Shown here: piece after piece, positions 1-11,807 of the stretch | Layout: the number at the start of each line of letters is the position of its first letter | Position numbering within the stretch: position 1 is the first letter of the stretch | NCBI RefSeq assembly: GCF_042453785.1 | Contig: NC_091669.1 | Location: forward strand, 9,684,501-9,748,500 | Reading direction: 5' to 3' | From: Malus domestica | Lineage: Eukaryota > Streptophyta > Magnoliopsida > Rosales > Rosaceae | DNA length: 64,000 nt | Made by a program: the position numbers and the translations under genes | The notes under the pieces: model-generated | Database searches by the model: none | Told to the model about the DNA's origin: nothing | The model's input: the letters and a program-made list of their open reading frames with translations, nothing else

Positions 1-1374
1 TAGAAAAACGACATGGTAGTGGGCCAATGGGAGCACCCCAATCATCACCACCATTTTCCACGTGGCAGTTGGTTAAACAATGTGTTTGTAGTAATGTTAG
101 CCATGCATGGACCATAGTTTGGATGAAGATGGACCTCCTTATTAGGGTTTCTACCTTTTTCTTGAAGGCTTGGAACTTTCACATCTTATAGATTCGTTTT
201 TGCCACTTTCATCACTAAAAGAAAAAGAAGAGAGTGTCTTGTAAGTTTACATTTTGTGCATTTAGGGTTAGAGACGCATCTTTCCTGGAATCTGACCTGA
301 TCCCATAAAATAATGTCAAAATATCCTTTTGGTTTGGTAAATATGAACTATGGGAGTGGTTCATTCATGCACGCAAAGAAAAGACCAAAACTATACGTAT
401 GTATGGTCACTTGCAACATCATGTCTACGATTGTACTTTTGTTATGAGAGGTTATATATATCTAATATTTCAAAGTTTGTCTTGATTTGATATTGTGCGC
501 TTAGGCTGTACGAAGCAGTGTTCTTAACTAGTTATTAATATTGTATTAAATTAGAAAGCTGATTTAACTATGCATAAGCATAGCAGATGACGTTTTATCA
601 CAGTGACAAAAAGTAATATCATGTTTATGCATTCCGGTGAAGGTTTAATTTCCACTGATCCCTTTTAACAACTAAGTTTTACCTACTAACGTTATCGGCG
701 TCAAGAAAAATAAACCTATACATGCATGAGCGTAAAATGTTCTAACACTCAAGCTATACGTTATTTGACTTTAATTTGTATGAGGTTGATTTTGGATTAC
801 CATGCTGACCTTATTACCCAACTTGATTGTGATAAAGATTGACTATAATGTCAAAACATATCTAACTCTTCCAAACTTTCATCCTAAGATTATGTAGATA
901 ACTTCCATCTTTGAAAATGCCGACCGTCCAATTTGTGATTGATAATGATATGTGAAATGTACTATGGTTTTTTCTTCGAATCATAATAAGTAGTTTGGCA
1001 CAATAAGACATTTTATTGATCGATATGTGAGCAAAGAGTTTGTAGTTCTCGTAGTTAACAATGTTTATTCATACATTCGATGTCTGGTATTGTTCTTCAT
1101 TTATTTTACCTTTCAAAGAATTATATATGACGTAATATTACTATACATGCATGATGCATGGTAATAATTAATGGACGTGGACTAGACAACATTATTGTTG
1201 GTGACTCCATTGAATAGCTGTTAGCTGGTGCACGCACAAATGGACATGGACCTGCACATGCACAGTTTGTTGTGTAACCTGGAGAATATTTTAAAGCCTG
1301 ACAAGTTCAGACGGTTGTGGATGCAATAATACAGATCCGACATGCATCAAGCACAAATTTGATGATGAAATATA
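1..1374. other. intergenic, no gene seen
   Basis: AT-rich sequence with only short chance reading frames. I see no splice-consistent coding, RNA gene or clear repeat before the transposon cluster that follows. Confidence 0.5.
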
Positions 1375-2950
1375 TAAAATTATCTTAATACATTCGACAT
1401 ACTTCCTCGTAATACCCTCACATCTCATATTCTCAACATAAACCTTACATTTTTTACATACACAACACATTTTCTATACACTCCACATTCTTCAAATCTT
1501 TTTTTGAAGGAAAAAACCCTAACATCCTGCGTGCTTGATGTGGAGAGAAGAAAACAAACACTAGAGAGGCACCAATTGAATGAAATGGGTAATTGCAATA
1601 ATTCACCCTTAAATTGAATGAGTTATATTGTAGTAATTTATCACTGAAAACAGTGAGGCACCAATTATTAAAATGACCAAATAATTGTTATATGGTTAGA
1701 GGTTAAACTTGATACCACAAAGAAAAAAAAATGCATATTATTAGAGAAGTTCCTAAGAGAGAAACATTCAGGTAAGGCTTATTATATTAACACCCCATAA
1801 ATTGTTGAATAAATCTCACATACTTAATACACCTTATATTTGCTTTTTCGATTAAAAACTATCTTAATACACCTCACTTACTTCCCCATAATACCTTCAC
1901 ACCCTACATTCTTAATATACACCTTACATTTTGTATATGCACCTCATATTTTCCATACACCCCACATTTCTCAAATCTTATAAAGCTTTTAATTTAGACA
2001 AATAATGCCGACTAAAATTTTGACAAAATATACTGTATGGGATTTAAAGCATATATGGGTTGTTTTCAATTTCATCAATAAAACTCATGTCGTTTGTTTT
2101 TAATATTTGGTGGTAATTGTAGGTGTTTAATTCTTCATGTAATCCATGTGATCCCTAAAAGATGAATACGAACATAGAAGCTTGAATAACGCATCAAAAG
2201 TAAGATTAAATAATTATCGATGTAGTCAAAACCACTATAACAATAAATAATATGAAATCTTACCTCATGTGAAGCTTCTAAAACATCGATTTCGTGTTTC
2301 ATTCGTCAAAAATAATTTTTCTCAATCAACATGTTTGTAGTTTCATTGGTTAGGGTTTTGTTCAACAATGGATGATCCAATGGGTTTTGATAGTTGAAGA
2401 AGATAAATAATACGTAAAAATTGATTTGAGGTGTATATAGAATTTTTTATTTTTTTAAACCTAACAAGGTCAAAATTGTCATTGCATAGTAGGATAAATA
2501 AGTTATTTAATATTAAATTTTAATGTGGGATGCTAATATAAAAAGCCTTTAGGTAATATGATTTTCTAGGAATTGTAAATAAATATTAGGCTTAAATCAA
2601 TCAATAATAGGGCTTGGATGGTATAGTTTCTAGTAAATCATAAGTAGATATTTGGGTCTAATCTCCTACGAAATCAAAATCAGCGACTAAAATAACGTAG
2701 ATAGCTTAAACAACGCTCATAGCTTGGTTATGGGTTTGTTCAACAATGGAGAGTGAGGGGTTTTGATAGTTGAAGAAGGTAAATACTACGTTAAAAGTGA
2801 TTTAGGGTGTTTTTAGAAATTTCTTGTTTTTTTAACCTAATAAGGTCAAAATTGTCATTACATAATAGGGTACACAAGTCATTTAATATTAAATTTTAAT
2901 ATGAGATGTATTCAACATTTTGTAGGGTCCTAATAAAAAAAACCTTACTA
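1375..2950 (+). mobile_element. non-autonomous TIR DNA transposon copy A (left end lost, carries a nested copy)
   Basis: The stretch reappears in reverse complement at about 3213-4097 in the same internal order: a CT-rich block near 1465-1505, a block near 1690-1770, then one near 2560-2950. The inner end near 2930-2950 (GGGTCCTAATAAAAAAAACC) is a diverged form of the family terminus. The outer left end seems to lack the terminal bases present in the other copies. It is interrupted at 1774-2552 by a younger member of the same family. No transposase is visible. Superfamily is uncertain, with Mutator-like possible. Confidence 0.6.
1774..2552 (+). mobile_element. nested copy of the same TIR transposon family
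   Basis: The left terminus AAGGCTTATTATATTAACA and the reverse complement of the right terminus (AAGGCTTTTTATATTAGCA) form an inverted repeat of about 25 bp. The flanks carry a likely short duplication, TTCAGGT on the left and TTTAGGT on the right. The matching inverted copy at about 3620-3645 runs through this point without interruption and serves as an empty site. Internal sequence repeats the CT-rich block (1860-1975) and the block at 2340-2540. It has no coding capacity. Confidence 0.7.
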
Positions 2951-3212
2951 AAAGCATATTAAGATTTCACTCACAAATAATAACATGCATATTTTGGACA
3001 GTCTTTGAAAGTATGAGAATTGTTGGTAATCTGTTGTTTCGAGTTTAGAGTTTAGGGTTTAAAGATGCCGAATTGCTGTAAATATTCCGGAATGCTAATT
3101 TGTGAAGAGATTAGGAGAGCCATTGGAGGAGGAGAAAGAGGCACCCAGAATCTAGGGTTTCCACTCCTTTATTCATGACATGCAGACCAAACTTATCAAT
3201 GAGTATATAAAA

Positions 3213-4097
3213 TAGGTTTTTTTTTTATATATTAGCATTTCACAAAATGTTAAATGCACCCAACATTAAAATTTAATATTAAATGATTTGTGTACCTTAT
3301 TATGTAATAACAATTTCGACCTTACTAGGTTTAAAAAAAAAACAAGAAATTTCTAAAAACACCCTAAATCACTTTTAACATATTATTTACCTTCTTCAAC
3401 TATCAAAACCCCTCACTCTCAATTGTTGAACTAAATCCTAACCAAGCTATGAGCGTTGTTTAAGCTATCTGCGTTATTTTATTCGCTGATTTTGATTTCA
3501 AGGGAGATTAGTCCCAAATATCTACTTATGATTTACTAGAAACTAGACTACCCAAGCCCTATTATTGATTGATTTAAGCCTAATATTTATTTACAAGTCC
3601 CAGAAAACCATATTACCTAAATGTTTCTCTCTTAGGAACTTCTCTAATAATATGCTTTTTTTTTCTTTGTGCTATTAAGTTTAACCTCTAACCATATAAC
3701 AATTCTTCGGTCCTTTTAATAATTGGCGTCTCACTGTTTTCAGTGATGAATTACTGCAATAACTCATTCAATTTAAGGGTGAATTATTGCAATTACCTAT
3801 TCCATTCAATTGGTGCCTCTCAAGTGTCTGTTTTCTTCTCTCCACATCAAGCACGCTGGATGATAGGGTTTTTTTCCTTCAAAAAAAGATTTGAAGAATG
3901 TGGGGAGTATAGAAAATGTACGGTGTATGTAGAAAATATAAGGTGTATGTTAAGAATATGAGATATGAGAATATTATGGGGAAATATGTATGGTGTATTA
4001 AGATAATTTTTAATTAAAAAAATAAATCTAAAGTGTATTAAGTATGTAAAGTTTATTCAACAATATATGAAATGTTAATATAATAAGCCTTTTAGTA
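3213..4097 (-). mobile_element. inverted copy B of the TIR transposon family
   Basis: Its right edge (near 4070-4097) is the reverse complement of AAGGCTTATTATATTAACA. Its left edge (near 3213-3245) is a T-rich version ending in TATTAGCATTTCAC. The body matches 1375-2950 in inverse orientation without the nested element. About 880 bp with both ends present. The reading frame at 3743-3961 is chance coding inside the repeat. Confidence 0.65.
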
Positions 4098-5413
4098 ATA
4101 AACGACATTCGTCAAAGTATCTAGATTACAAAAAAAAAAAACATTTCCTTTCGCGGGCGCATATATATACTTTAGTCAATATAGTTACGTTCACGTCGCA
4201 CACGGAATCATTGTTTTGTTTTGAAAGGTGAGAGGAGCCGTGTAGTGCCATGGAAGTTCATTGAACTTTAGCTAAAACAAGCTGACAGGAAAAGCCTGAT
4301 AATGATGCGGTATCAGGTGAATTTCACGTGCTCATCCATCTCTTATCTGACTGAACTTGTCTTGTCAATCATCCATCTCTACCATCTTCGGTGCGTGCCC
4401 ATTGACATGGACTTTTTTATATTATTTTTTCTCTCACATTATTTGTCCTTTTTCTTGAACAAATTGATGAGTTCACTCGATGCAAGTTAATTGTAAAATA
4501 GACATTCCCCTTCATGTAATAAGTTTGGATTTTTAAGAACATATTTACTCTAACTCTTAATTTTAAATTTAAATTTTAAATTTTAAATTTATCCTTATTT
4601 ATTCTAATTTTTTGGACTAAATATGAGTTTTAACCAAAAACTCATTTTTTAAACAAATTAGCTCATAATTCTGCTTGAGTTAGTGGGCTAACCCGATATA
4701 TATATGTATTTTTTTTAGTTTTATATTTTTAAATTCATTGAATTCGATGATTAAGATTTAATATGATGAAAGCTAATGATAAAAAAAAAATTAATCTAAT
4801 GATCCAAATTTAAATCCAACGACTAAAATAAATTTAAAAAAAAAATCATGTGTTTGATATTCTTTCGTACTATTCCACGAGTTTCATAGTGTCAATTTAA
4901 TGATTTTTTAATATTTATCGGAATCTAAATATATTTAGGTTAAAATGTTCATAAAATTAAATTATGATAGTCTACATAATTTATATTTTTCTAAAATGTT
5001 ACTTTAAGAAAAAGTTAATCTTAAATTCATTCTTTAATAATTTCGGGTTAAAAATTTAACCCAAAAGGTTGGAGCAGAAAAATTATTTCTGGGTTAAAAA
5101 CCTAAATATTTTAGATTTTAACCCAATAGTTGAAGTTGGTACAACCACATTTTTATATTTCATTAGTAGATATATGAGAAAAAAAAAATAGACATATAAT
5201 TATTTACAATTGATTACTTTAAAAAATCTCTCGTTTAAAAGTAGAGCATCTCCAAAGGTACCCATTTATAAATAAATTTTGACTAGAGTTGCTAGAAAGT
5301 CATTCTAGCCAGTCAATTTTTATAGATTTGATTGTTCTCTCTTTCAAAAACACATCAACATGTGCAAGTGAAAGATATAAACAAAAGAAGTAGACAGCTA
5401 ACCACTAGAAGTA
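4098..5413. other. AT-rich intergenic, no gene seen
   Basis: Short A/T-rich microrepeats occur near 4560-4590, and a GGGTTAAAA-type motif repeats around 5045-5130. No supported coding. The 62-codon frame at 4302-4490 has no recognisable domain. Confidence 0.5.
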
Positions 5414-5702
5414 TGTCACATCCCGTCCAGCCCCTACCACATTCCAGGTTTGATTCCATCATAGCACGATATTGTCCGTTTTGGACCCCGACCATGCTCT
5501 CACGGTTTTGTTTATGAGAACTCACACGAGAACTTCCCAGTGGGTCACCCATCTTAGGATTGCTCTCGCACGAACTAGCTTAACTTCGGAGTTTCGATGC
5601 CTAAAGCCAGTGAGTTCCCAAAAAGCCTTATGCTAGGAAGAAGTGGGCATGTACATATAAGGCTTACATGATCCACTCTCCTGAGCGATGTGAGATGTTA
5701 CA
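5414..5702 (-). repeat. Cassandra LTR (3' LTR on the minus strand)
   Basis: Begins TGTCACATCCCG and ends GATGTTACA on the plus strand. Contains the 5S-rRNA-like segment GCTTAACTTCGGAGTTT near 5577-5595 in reverse orientation. Confidence 0.85.
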
Positions 5703-5773
5703 ATCCACCCCTTTTAGGGGTCTGACGTTCTCGTCGGCACACTTCCGGCTAGGGATTGACTCTGATACCAAAT

Positions 5774-6066
5774 TGTCACATTCCAGTCCGGGCTCCCACC
5801 ACACCCCTGGCTCGATTCCACCGTAGCACGATATTGTTCGCTTTGGGTCCCTCACGCCCTCATGGTTTTGTTTATGGGAACTCATACGAGAACTTCCCAG
5901 TGGATCATCCATTCTGAAAATTATTCTCGCGCGAACTCGCTTAACTTCGAAGTTTCAATGGAACCTGAAGCCAGTGAGCTCCCAAAAGGCTTCGTGCTAG
6001 GAAGAGGTCGGGATGTACATATAAAACTTACAAGATCCACTCCCCTAGACGATGTGAGATGTTACA
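5774..6066 (-). repeat. Cassandra LTR (5' LTR on the minus strand)
   Basis: Same termini as the other LTR. The 5S-like segment lies near 5887-5965. The primer-binding site abuts this LTR at 5758-5770. Confidence 0.85.
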
Positions 6067-6136
6067 AGTATATATATCTCATCATATCATCACATTTTGG
6101 AGCTTAAAATTCGAGTTATTTGCATATTGATGGGTG

Positions 6137-6290
6137 GTATTGTTCACACAAATTTTTTTTTTTATCTTCTATACATTTGTTAATTTTATTTTTTGATTCT
6201 TTTAATTATTCGATCCGACGACTGAAAATTAAGAGGAGTGTGTAAAAGATAAAAAAAAAAAAGTGTTAAGGATAGCACTGCCTTATAGAT
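6137..6290. repeat. foldback MITE-like repeat
   Basis: GGTATTGTTCACACAAAT near the left edge pairs loosely with the reverse complement of the right edge, ATAAAAAAAAAAAAGTG plus GATAGCACTGCC. A similar foldback occurs at 56496-56636. Confidence 0.4.
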
Positions 6291-6597
6291 TTAGTCATGT
6301 TAACTATAACAGTATGCTCCATCCTTTGCATCCAAATTTAAATCATCTTTGGTGTCTTTTAAATGAATTCATAAATTATCCAATCGGTTGCCAAATGTAT
6401 GCAAATTTAGCCAATTGAAGTAGAAGTTTCGACCAAAAAAAAAAAAAGTAGTAGTAGTAGTAGTTCACCAGCACTAGAAAGAGACCAAAAAGCCAATCAT
6501 GAAGCCCAAGTTGGTCGCCCAAGCCCGTTTCCCCCATCTCATTGTCATGTCTCTCATTTTCTCTCTTGCAAAAGGGTTTCAAAACTAAAATTTTAAA

Positions 6598-7090
6598 AGA
6601 CGTTAAGCGCTAGTTGGATGGTGGATTATGATCTAGTGCTTAGATGGTTAGGCGGTGGCCTAGGCGGATTTGAATAAATTTGTTGTATATTGTATAAATA
6701 AGTGCTTGTTTATATTTAAAAAAAAAAGAAATTGTTATTAACACTAAAAAAATCTCATTCTACACTTCTCACAAGTGTATTTTTCTTTCTAATTATAAAA
6801 ATTTTGGAGTGCCAAATGAGATTTTTTGAGTGTTAATAACAATTCCCTAAAAAAAAAACATAATTGCACTATGATACACATATTATAAAATAGAATGACA
6901 TATAGATTATAAATTATTAAAATATAATAAAAATATGAGGAACAAGTATATAATATATGATCATCTAAGTATTTAACAAGTCTCTTATAATCTATTAAAA
7001 AAAAAATGCAAAATGAAAGTTATCTATTTTTTGTTAAAGTTAGAATCGCAACCTAGGCGAGCTCCTAGGCAGGTATGGACGGACGCTTAA
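6598..7090. repeat. repeat with inverted GGCCTAGGCGG-type ends, split by a MITE
   Basis: TTAAGCGCTAGTTGG at the left and GGACGGACGCTTAAGG at the right are imperfect inverted repeats. AGGCGG/CCTAGGCG motifs lie just inside both ends. A foldback MITE (6728-6854) sits within. No coding capacity. Confidence 0.4.
6728..6854. mobile_element. small foldback MITE
   Basis: The ends ATTGTTATTAACACT and AGTGTTAATAACAAT are inverted repeats extending through ATCTCATT/AATGAGAT. About 127 bp. A related fragment lies near 63745-63790. Confidence 0.65.
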
Positions 7091-8021
7091 GGAGGTTTAT
7101 GCGCTATTTCTTTATTTTCAAATACTTAGAGATTAATTGGACGGTAGCCAACTACATAAAACAGTGCTCAAAATCTGTGTCGACCAAAAAAAATAAAGAA
7201 AAAGCTAGCACCTATTGCGTTCTTGGTGTGATTGTTCCCCTTAGGATTTTATTATTGTGATTCAATTGTAAACATCGACAAAAGTAAGAATAGGTAAAGA
7301 TTGAAAAGAAGGTTTTTGCATTCATGATTTTTCTCTCCAAGAACATACCGTCTCTGTAACGTTGCATGTATAAGATAACCTTACACCAAAAAAATCCTTT
7401 CCTTCAATATTTTAGATTTACTCTCTTCGATATAGAACAAAGTAAACCCTAAGTACTAAGAGCAAAGATCATCACAAACGTAGAGTAAAAAACCTTATTT
7501 AAGACGAATGGAACACTAATTGACTATTTGATGTCTCTACTTGAGTATGGCTTCATATTTTTCATCGTGTATAAATTTTATATGATGCACATATTAGTGG
7601 TCATAATGTGATAAAGCTTTCGATTTATAACAATTGAAATTGTTTTAAAAAGTGAATAGGCATTAACAGAAAGTATTTAAGTTTTCAATAAGTAACCACC
7701 TAAATTGTTCGTGACAATGATGATAGAGATTAAATTTGCACTAGAATGCACAAACATAATTACTTTTCACCTCTCAAATACCGCATCAAGTGCTACAAAA
7801 AAAAAAGAAAAAAAAAACCTTTAGTAAAACGACATCGTCTAGAGAAATATTAAAATGACAAAAATAGGGCAAACCATCTTCTCTTCTTCGCGAGTAGTGC
7901 CGCCGGGTCACAGTTCCTTCACTGGTATTAATTATTCTTTGTTCCCAGCCAGTTGTCGGCTGAAACAGCAGCGGCGGCGGCCAAAGATTCAACCTTGATT
8001 TGGTCTGGAGCACAGGACTCC
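7091..8021. other. intergenic and 5' flank of the RRP15-like gene
   Basis: No gene seen. GC content rises after about 7870. The frame upstream of 8022 is open back to 7953 but offers no ATG, so the start is placed at the first in-frame ATG, 8022. The two minus-strand frames over 7786-8846 are shadows of the coding exon. Confidence 0.5.
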
Positions 8022-10470
8022 ATGGCCGAAGAAAACCATCTTCCAGAAGCAGCAGCAGAGCCGAGGAAGCGGAAAATAGGGAAGAAGAAGGGCTCCAGGG
8101 CAAAGAAGAGGGAGAAGATGTTACATTCGTCGGAGGAAATCAGAGCCATGAAGCCGAAGAAGATTAACAAGAAAATGAAGAAACTGTTTCTGAAACGAGC
8201 CCGGGAGTACGATTCGGAGGACGAGGAGGAGTCCAAACAGGAACATGTGAAACCGAAACCGAAACCGAAACCGCAACCGCAACCGTTTGGAAACAATGAG
8301 GAGGAGCCGAGTGGCAGTGGCGGGTCGTCTTCAGGGGAAGAGGCGGAGGAAGGTGGTGGTGGTCACAATAGGGATGATGGTTTTTCGGATGACGAGGAGC
8401 ACGGCGAGATTCTGCCCGGAATCATGAAGTTTTCGGAGGGTTGCAAGGCGTTTAGGTTGGCATTCAAGAGTATAATCAAGAAGTCTGTTTCTCAGGATGC
8501 AGTGGTGAGTTATATAGAATTGAGCTGATATGTCTAATTCTTTAGTTTTTGGGAGTTTTTTGTGTGTTACAGGAAAATGTTTGATTGCTTTGCGGGACCC
8601 GTGATGTCGGCGCACAAGAAGCTTGTTGCAGAAAAGCTTGCCGAGGAGCAGACCGAGCGCAAGGCAAAGGGCGAGGCTAAGAAGGAAAAGCACACGGTAG
8701 TTCACAACTTCGATTTTGTTTTTAATTGTAATGTGCGTGCATCCAACATTTTGCTTGAAAGGTTTAATGCTTATTTGTGCAGATCGTTTTGATTTGATAG
8801 GTGATAGAAAAGGGGCATGTGATGCCGGCCAACTATTTAGACACACACGAAAGGTTTCTAATCGGTGTTGCTACTAAAGGAGGTACCGAATTTTCCATTT
8901 GGTTAAGATATATGTGATCGAATGTTATTTGTCTTGGGAGTGTTATCAAACTTGTTTCTCATACTTACTTAGCTCACATTTACCGTGTGCAATGCTGGAT
9001 GTTCAGTGGTGAAGTTGTTCAATGCTGTGAGTTGCTTTATGTGAATCTAATTGTTTGCTTGTTTTTAAAGTTTTGATAAGATTGTTTCCGTTGTGCCGAA
9101 TTGAATCATGAGCTCCTTTTTGTGTCTAATGCAGGTCAACAAGGCACAAAATGCTCAGAAAGGACTGAATCCTTCTAAGTTTAAAGATGCCAAAGGTGTG
9201 TTCTTATTACTGCGGCTACAATCTGAGACTCTCGTTCTTGACAATTTACGTTGTTAAGTTTCAGATATTAACTCTGCTTGAGTTAGTTTTAAAATTTTAC
9301 ACTGAAGTAAAAGCAATATGTTGTGATCATATCATATATAGGGTTGAACAAACTTGCTGTAGTCTCTGGTCTCTGTTAGTAATAGTTGTTTTGTGATGCT
9401 TCTTTGAGTAGCCATATGAATTGATTTGGATCTCATATTGGCTTAGTTAGGAGGCATATATTAATTCAGTGTTTGCAGTGAGGCCTTTTGAGGGGACTCT
9501 CTGTCTCTTCCTCTTCAATTGTCCTCCAATCAGCCTCACACATTCTCTAACTAACCGAAAGATCTTTTTCCACTCTCTAACTTTACTCACCGAGTCACCT
9601 GCCATGATAATTGCATTGTCATGCCATATATATTTATGATCCTGGCTCAGGTTTTTTTGGGAGGGGGGAATTATTTTATGCTTGGTTATTTTTGTTGGTG
9701 AGACTCATAGAGCAATTGTTTGTTTAAAGTGTGGAAACCTCTGTTCAATATTTGTGTTTAATCTACCTATATTGATGTTTAAATAATTCCAGTGATAAAA
9801 AAGCGGAGGAAAGAAGCATTCTTTTCCGAGTTGGGCAAAACATCTTTGAAGGTCAGCTACTTTTTCCTTTATCAGATCCTTTCCATTCTCCCACAGCATT
9901 TTACCATCTTGATGTTCGTCACTGGTGGAAGGAGTGGTTGTAGACATTCTTGTTTCTTATATTCAAAGATTTGAACAATCATATATATTATGTACCATAT
10001 AGTTGTAGACGTTCTTTGTTCTTATATTTTAAAATTTGTTTGGAGGATCGATATCTGATGTTGAAGGTCCTTTCCTGATATGTAACTGTCGTCCTACCAC
10101 TTGGTTCCATAACATGTTGGTAGTGCCAAAGGCCAATGTGTACTGAGAGTGATTTAACATGCAGGCTCATACGTCTAAGGGCGCAGTGGATGGTGAAGGG
10201 CCTGCCTGGGCACCATTAAGAGATAATTACATGCTCACAAATCCCAAATTGAAAGACTGGGATAAGATGCCGGTAAGCATCTGTAATCACATCTTGGTTA
10301 AGTGTTTCACTTGTCAAAGACACTCCCGCACTCACCTAAACACGTGACACAATACGCTTCTAGCTTCTATTATTGATTCCAGTGACATGTGCTCTTCAAT
10401 TTTCATACAGGATACCGTTGCGGAAGATGACATTGGAAGGGTGGCTGGAGATAGTTCCGATGATGATTGA
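8022..10470 (+). CDS. RRP15: RRP15-like ribosomal RNA-processing protein (8 exons)
   Basis: Homologue of RRP15, a nucleolar pre-60S factor needed for 27S/25S pre-rRNA processing (family knowledge). Exons by my reading: 8022-8504, about 8595-8696, 8801-8882, 9007-9026, 9135-9195, 9793-9851, 10165-10272, 10411-10470. The N-terminus is Lys-rich and acidic (KIGKKKGSRAKKREK, a Lys-Pro run, then an Asp/Glu region). The conserved core reads EGCKAFRLAFKSIIKKSV, then PVMSAHKKLVAEKLAEE, NKAQNAQKGLNPSKF and KRRKEAFFSELGKTSLKA. The C-terminus contains GEGPAWAPLRDNYML and ends in Asp residues. Exons 3-8 join in frame at canonical sites. Oddities: exon 4 is only 20 nt. The place where exon 2 should begin (8595) is preceded by TTTGCG instead of AG, while the nearest AG (8571-8572) gives a stop. 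The gene may be damaged, use a non-canonical site, or carry a sequence error. Confidence 0.85.
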
Positions 10471-11807
10471 TGCTGTGGAACTGAACAAACAGCTCTGTGC
10501 TGATTGCACACTTTTTGTAAACTTATGTTATCCTTGTTGCTACTGCATAGGTGGAATTTTGTTTTCGATTTCTATTGGTCGTTATAAATGAGTGTTTTAT
10601 GATGCGATTGGCGAAAATATGTACATGATCAACCTCTTCTGCTTTCAGTTTCTTTTTTCTTGCTCTTCATTCTGTGCAAAAATTTCTTTTACCTTGTTTT
10701 TTCGGTTTTGCTTGACCGCAATTCCGATTTCACACTTTTGAAGCCTTTCTACCAGACAAAAACTGACCGCATGATATACGATAAATAAACACGATTTAAA
10801 GATCCTCACAACGAGGATCCTCCTGGTTCTACCATGACATTTGGTTTTGAGGGTTGAGCTCCTTGATTTGAGAGCAAAGCATTGACATGCTACAGAAGAT
10901 GCTATAGAAGATGACGGTTGCCATCGCTGAATCGTTATCGTTGAAACGGAAACGTTTCCGCAGATCTTCAATCGCTTGTGAAACCGAATACGTTTTTGAT
11001 ACGAGAGAAAGAACGCAAAATTGACAATACATTATTGGTTACGAATACGATACACTAAAATTACAAGGTGAACTGAAGTCCAGTTCAGATACTTGTACAT
11101 TTTATGACAACAAAAGCGAATAACATCTCCTTCGGCATAACTACAAACTAACTGCATATGTAAACTATCCTGTTCTTGTCTACCCAGGCCAACAAAAATG
11201 AAACCGAAGAATTTACAAGTTCGAGTTTAACGTCTCACCTCACGAAGGTCTTATGTCAGAGCTCATAACCATCAACGGCATACGTACAGATCCTGTGTAT
11301 GTCAAATGAACAGAAAAAAGGTAAAAACAGAACAATCGCAGCTAATCTAATGGTCCGGAAACTACATGTTCAGCCACCAAGATGCCGTGGCAGCCACTTT
11401 TATCGGAGCAGGAGGGCGAAAAAATATAATAACAGGACAATCGAGGACATCAAGCATAGTAATGGTTTGGAAGACCAATGTGAACCTCCCGGGAGAACGA
11501 TTGAACTGATGAACTTCTCCTAGAGAAACATAAAAGGGAAACAAACGCGCTGGATAGTGTGATGATCAATCAATCTGGCATCGTGAGGTAGAATCAGAAA
11601 GTTGCTCCTCCACTTTAGTAGTCAAGCATCAGAACCTGGCCGTTTGCATCAATCCTTATCTCCGGACGAAACCAAGGCCCTGTGATACAATCATACATCT
11701 TTTCACTGCACAAGAGAAAGATGCATCAGTTTCATCTCCCGTAACGTAATAACAATCAAACAGCAATTGTTTCTTTTGTGTTATAAAAAATTGGTTAAAA
11801 ATTGTAC
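10471..11807. other. convergent intergenic region between RRP15-like and COL9-like genes
   Basis: Presumably holds both 3' UTRs. A fragment near 10753-10830 (GACCGCATGATATACGAT, then AGATCCTCACAACGAGGATCC) resembles one arm of the foldback MITE at 57683-57903. The remaining short frames show no family I recognise. Confidence 0.5.

Larger units (their letters stand above)
5414..6066 (-). mobile_element. Cassandra-type TRIM retroelement with two LTRs
   Basis: Two LTRs of about 290 bp (5414-5702 and 5774-6066) run TG to CA and flank an internal stretch of only about 70 bp. Read on the minus strand, the base after the first LTR begins a primer-binding site complementary to initiator tRNA-Met (TGGTATCAGAGTC, at about 5758-5770), and a purine-rich tract precedes the second LTR. 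Each LTR holds a segment resembling part of 5S rRNA (about 5527-5605 and 5887-5965), the hallmark of Cassandra. AGTA flanks both outer ends. It has no coding capacity, as usual for TRIMs. It looks structurally whole. The LTRs differ at several percent of positions by eye, so it is not very recent. Confidence 0.88.

Noticed and set aside
5527-5965. Two 5S rRNA-like stretches as possible real 5S genes
   Set aside because: They are partial, sit inside the paired LTRs of a Cassandra element and occur once per LTR.
7786-8846. Three overlapping open frames on the minus strand across the RRP15-like exons
   Set aside because: Shadows of a GC-rich, Glu/Lys-rich coding exon. The products are Phe/Ser-rich low complexity with no domain.
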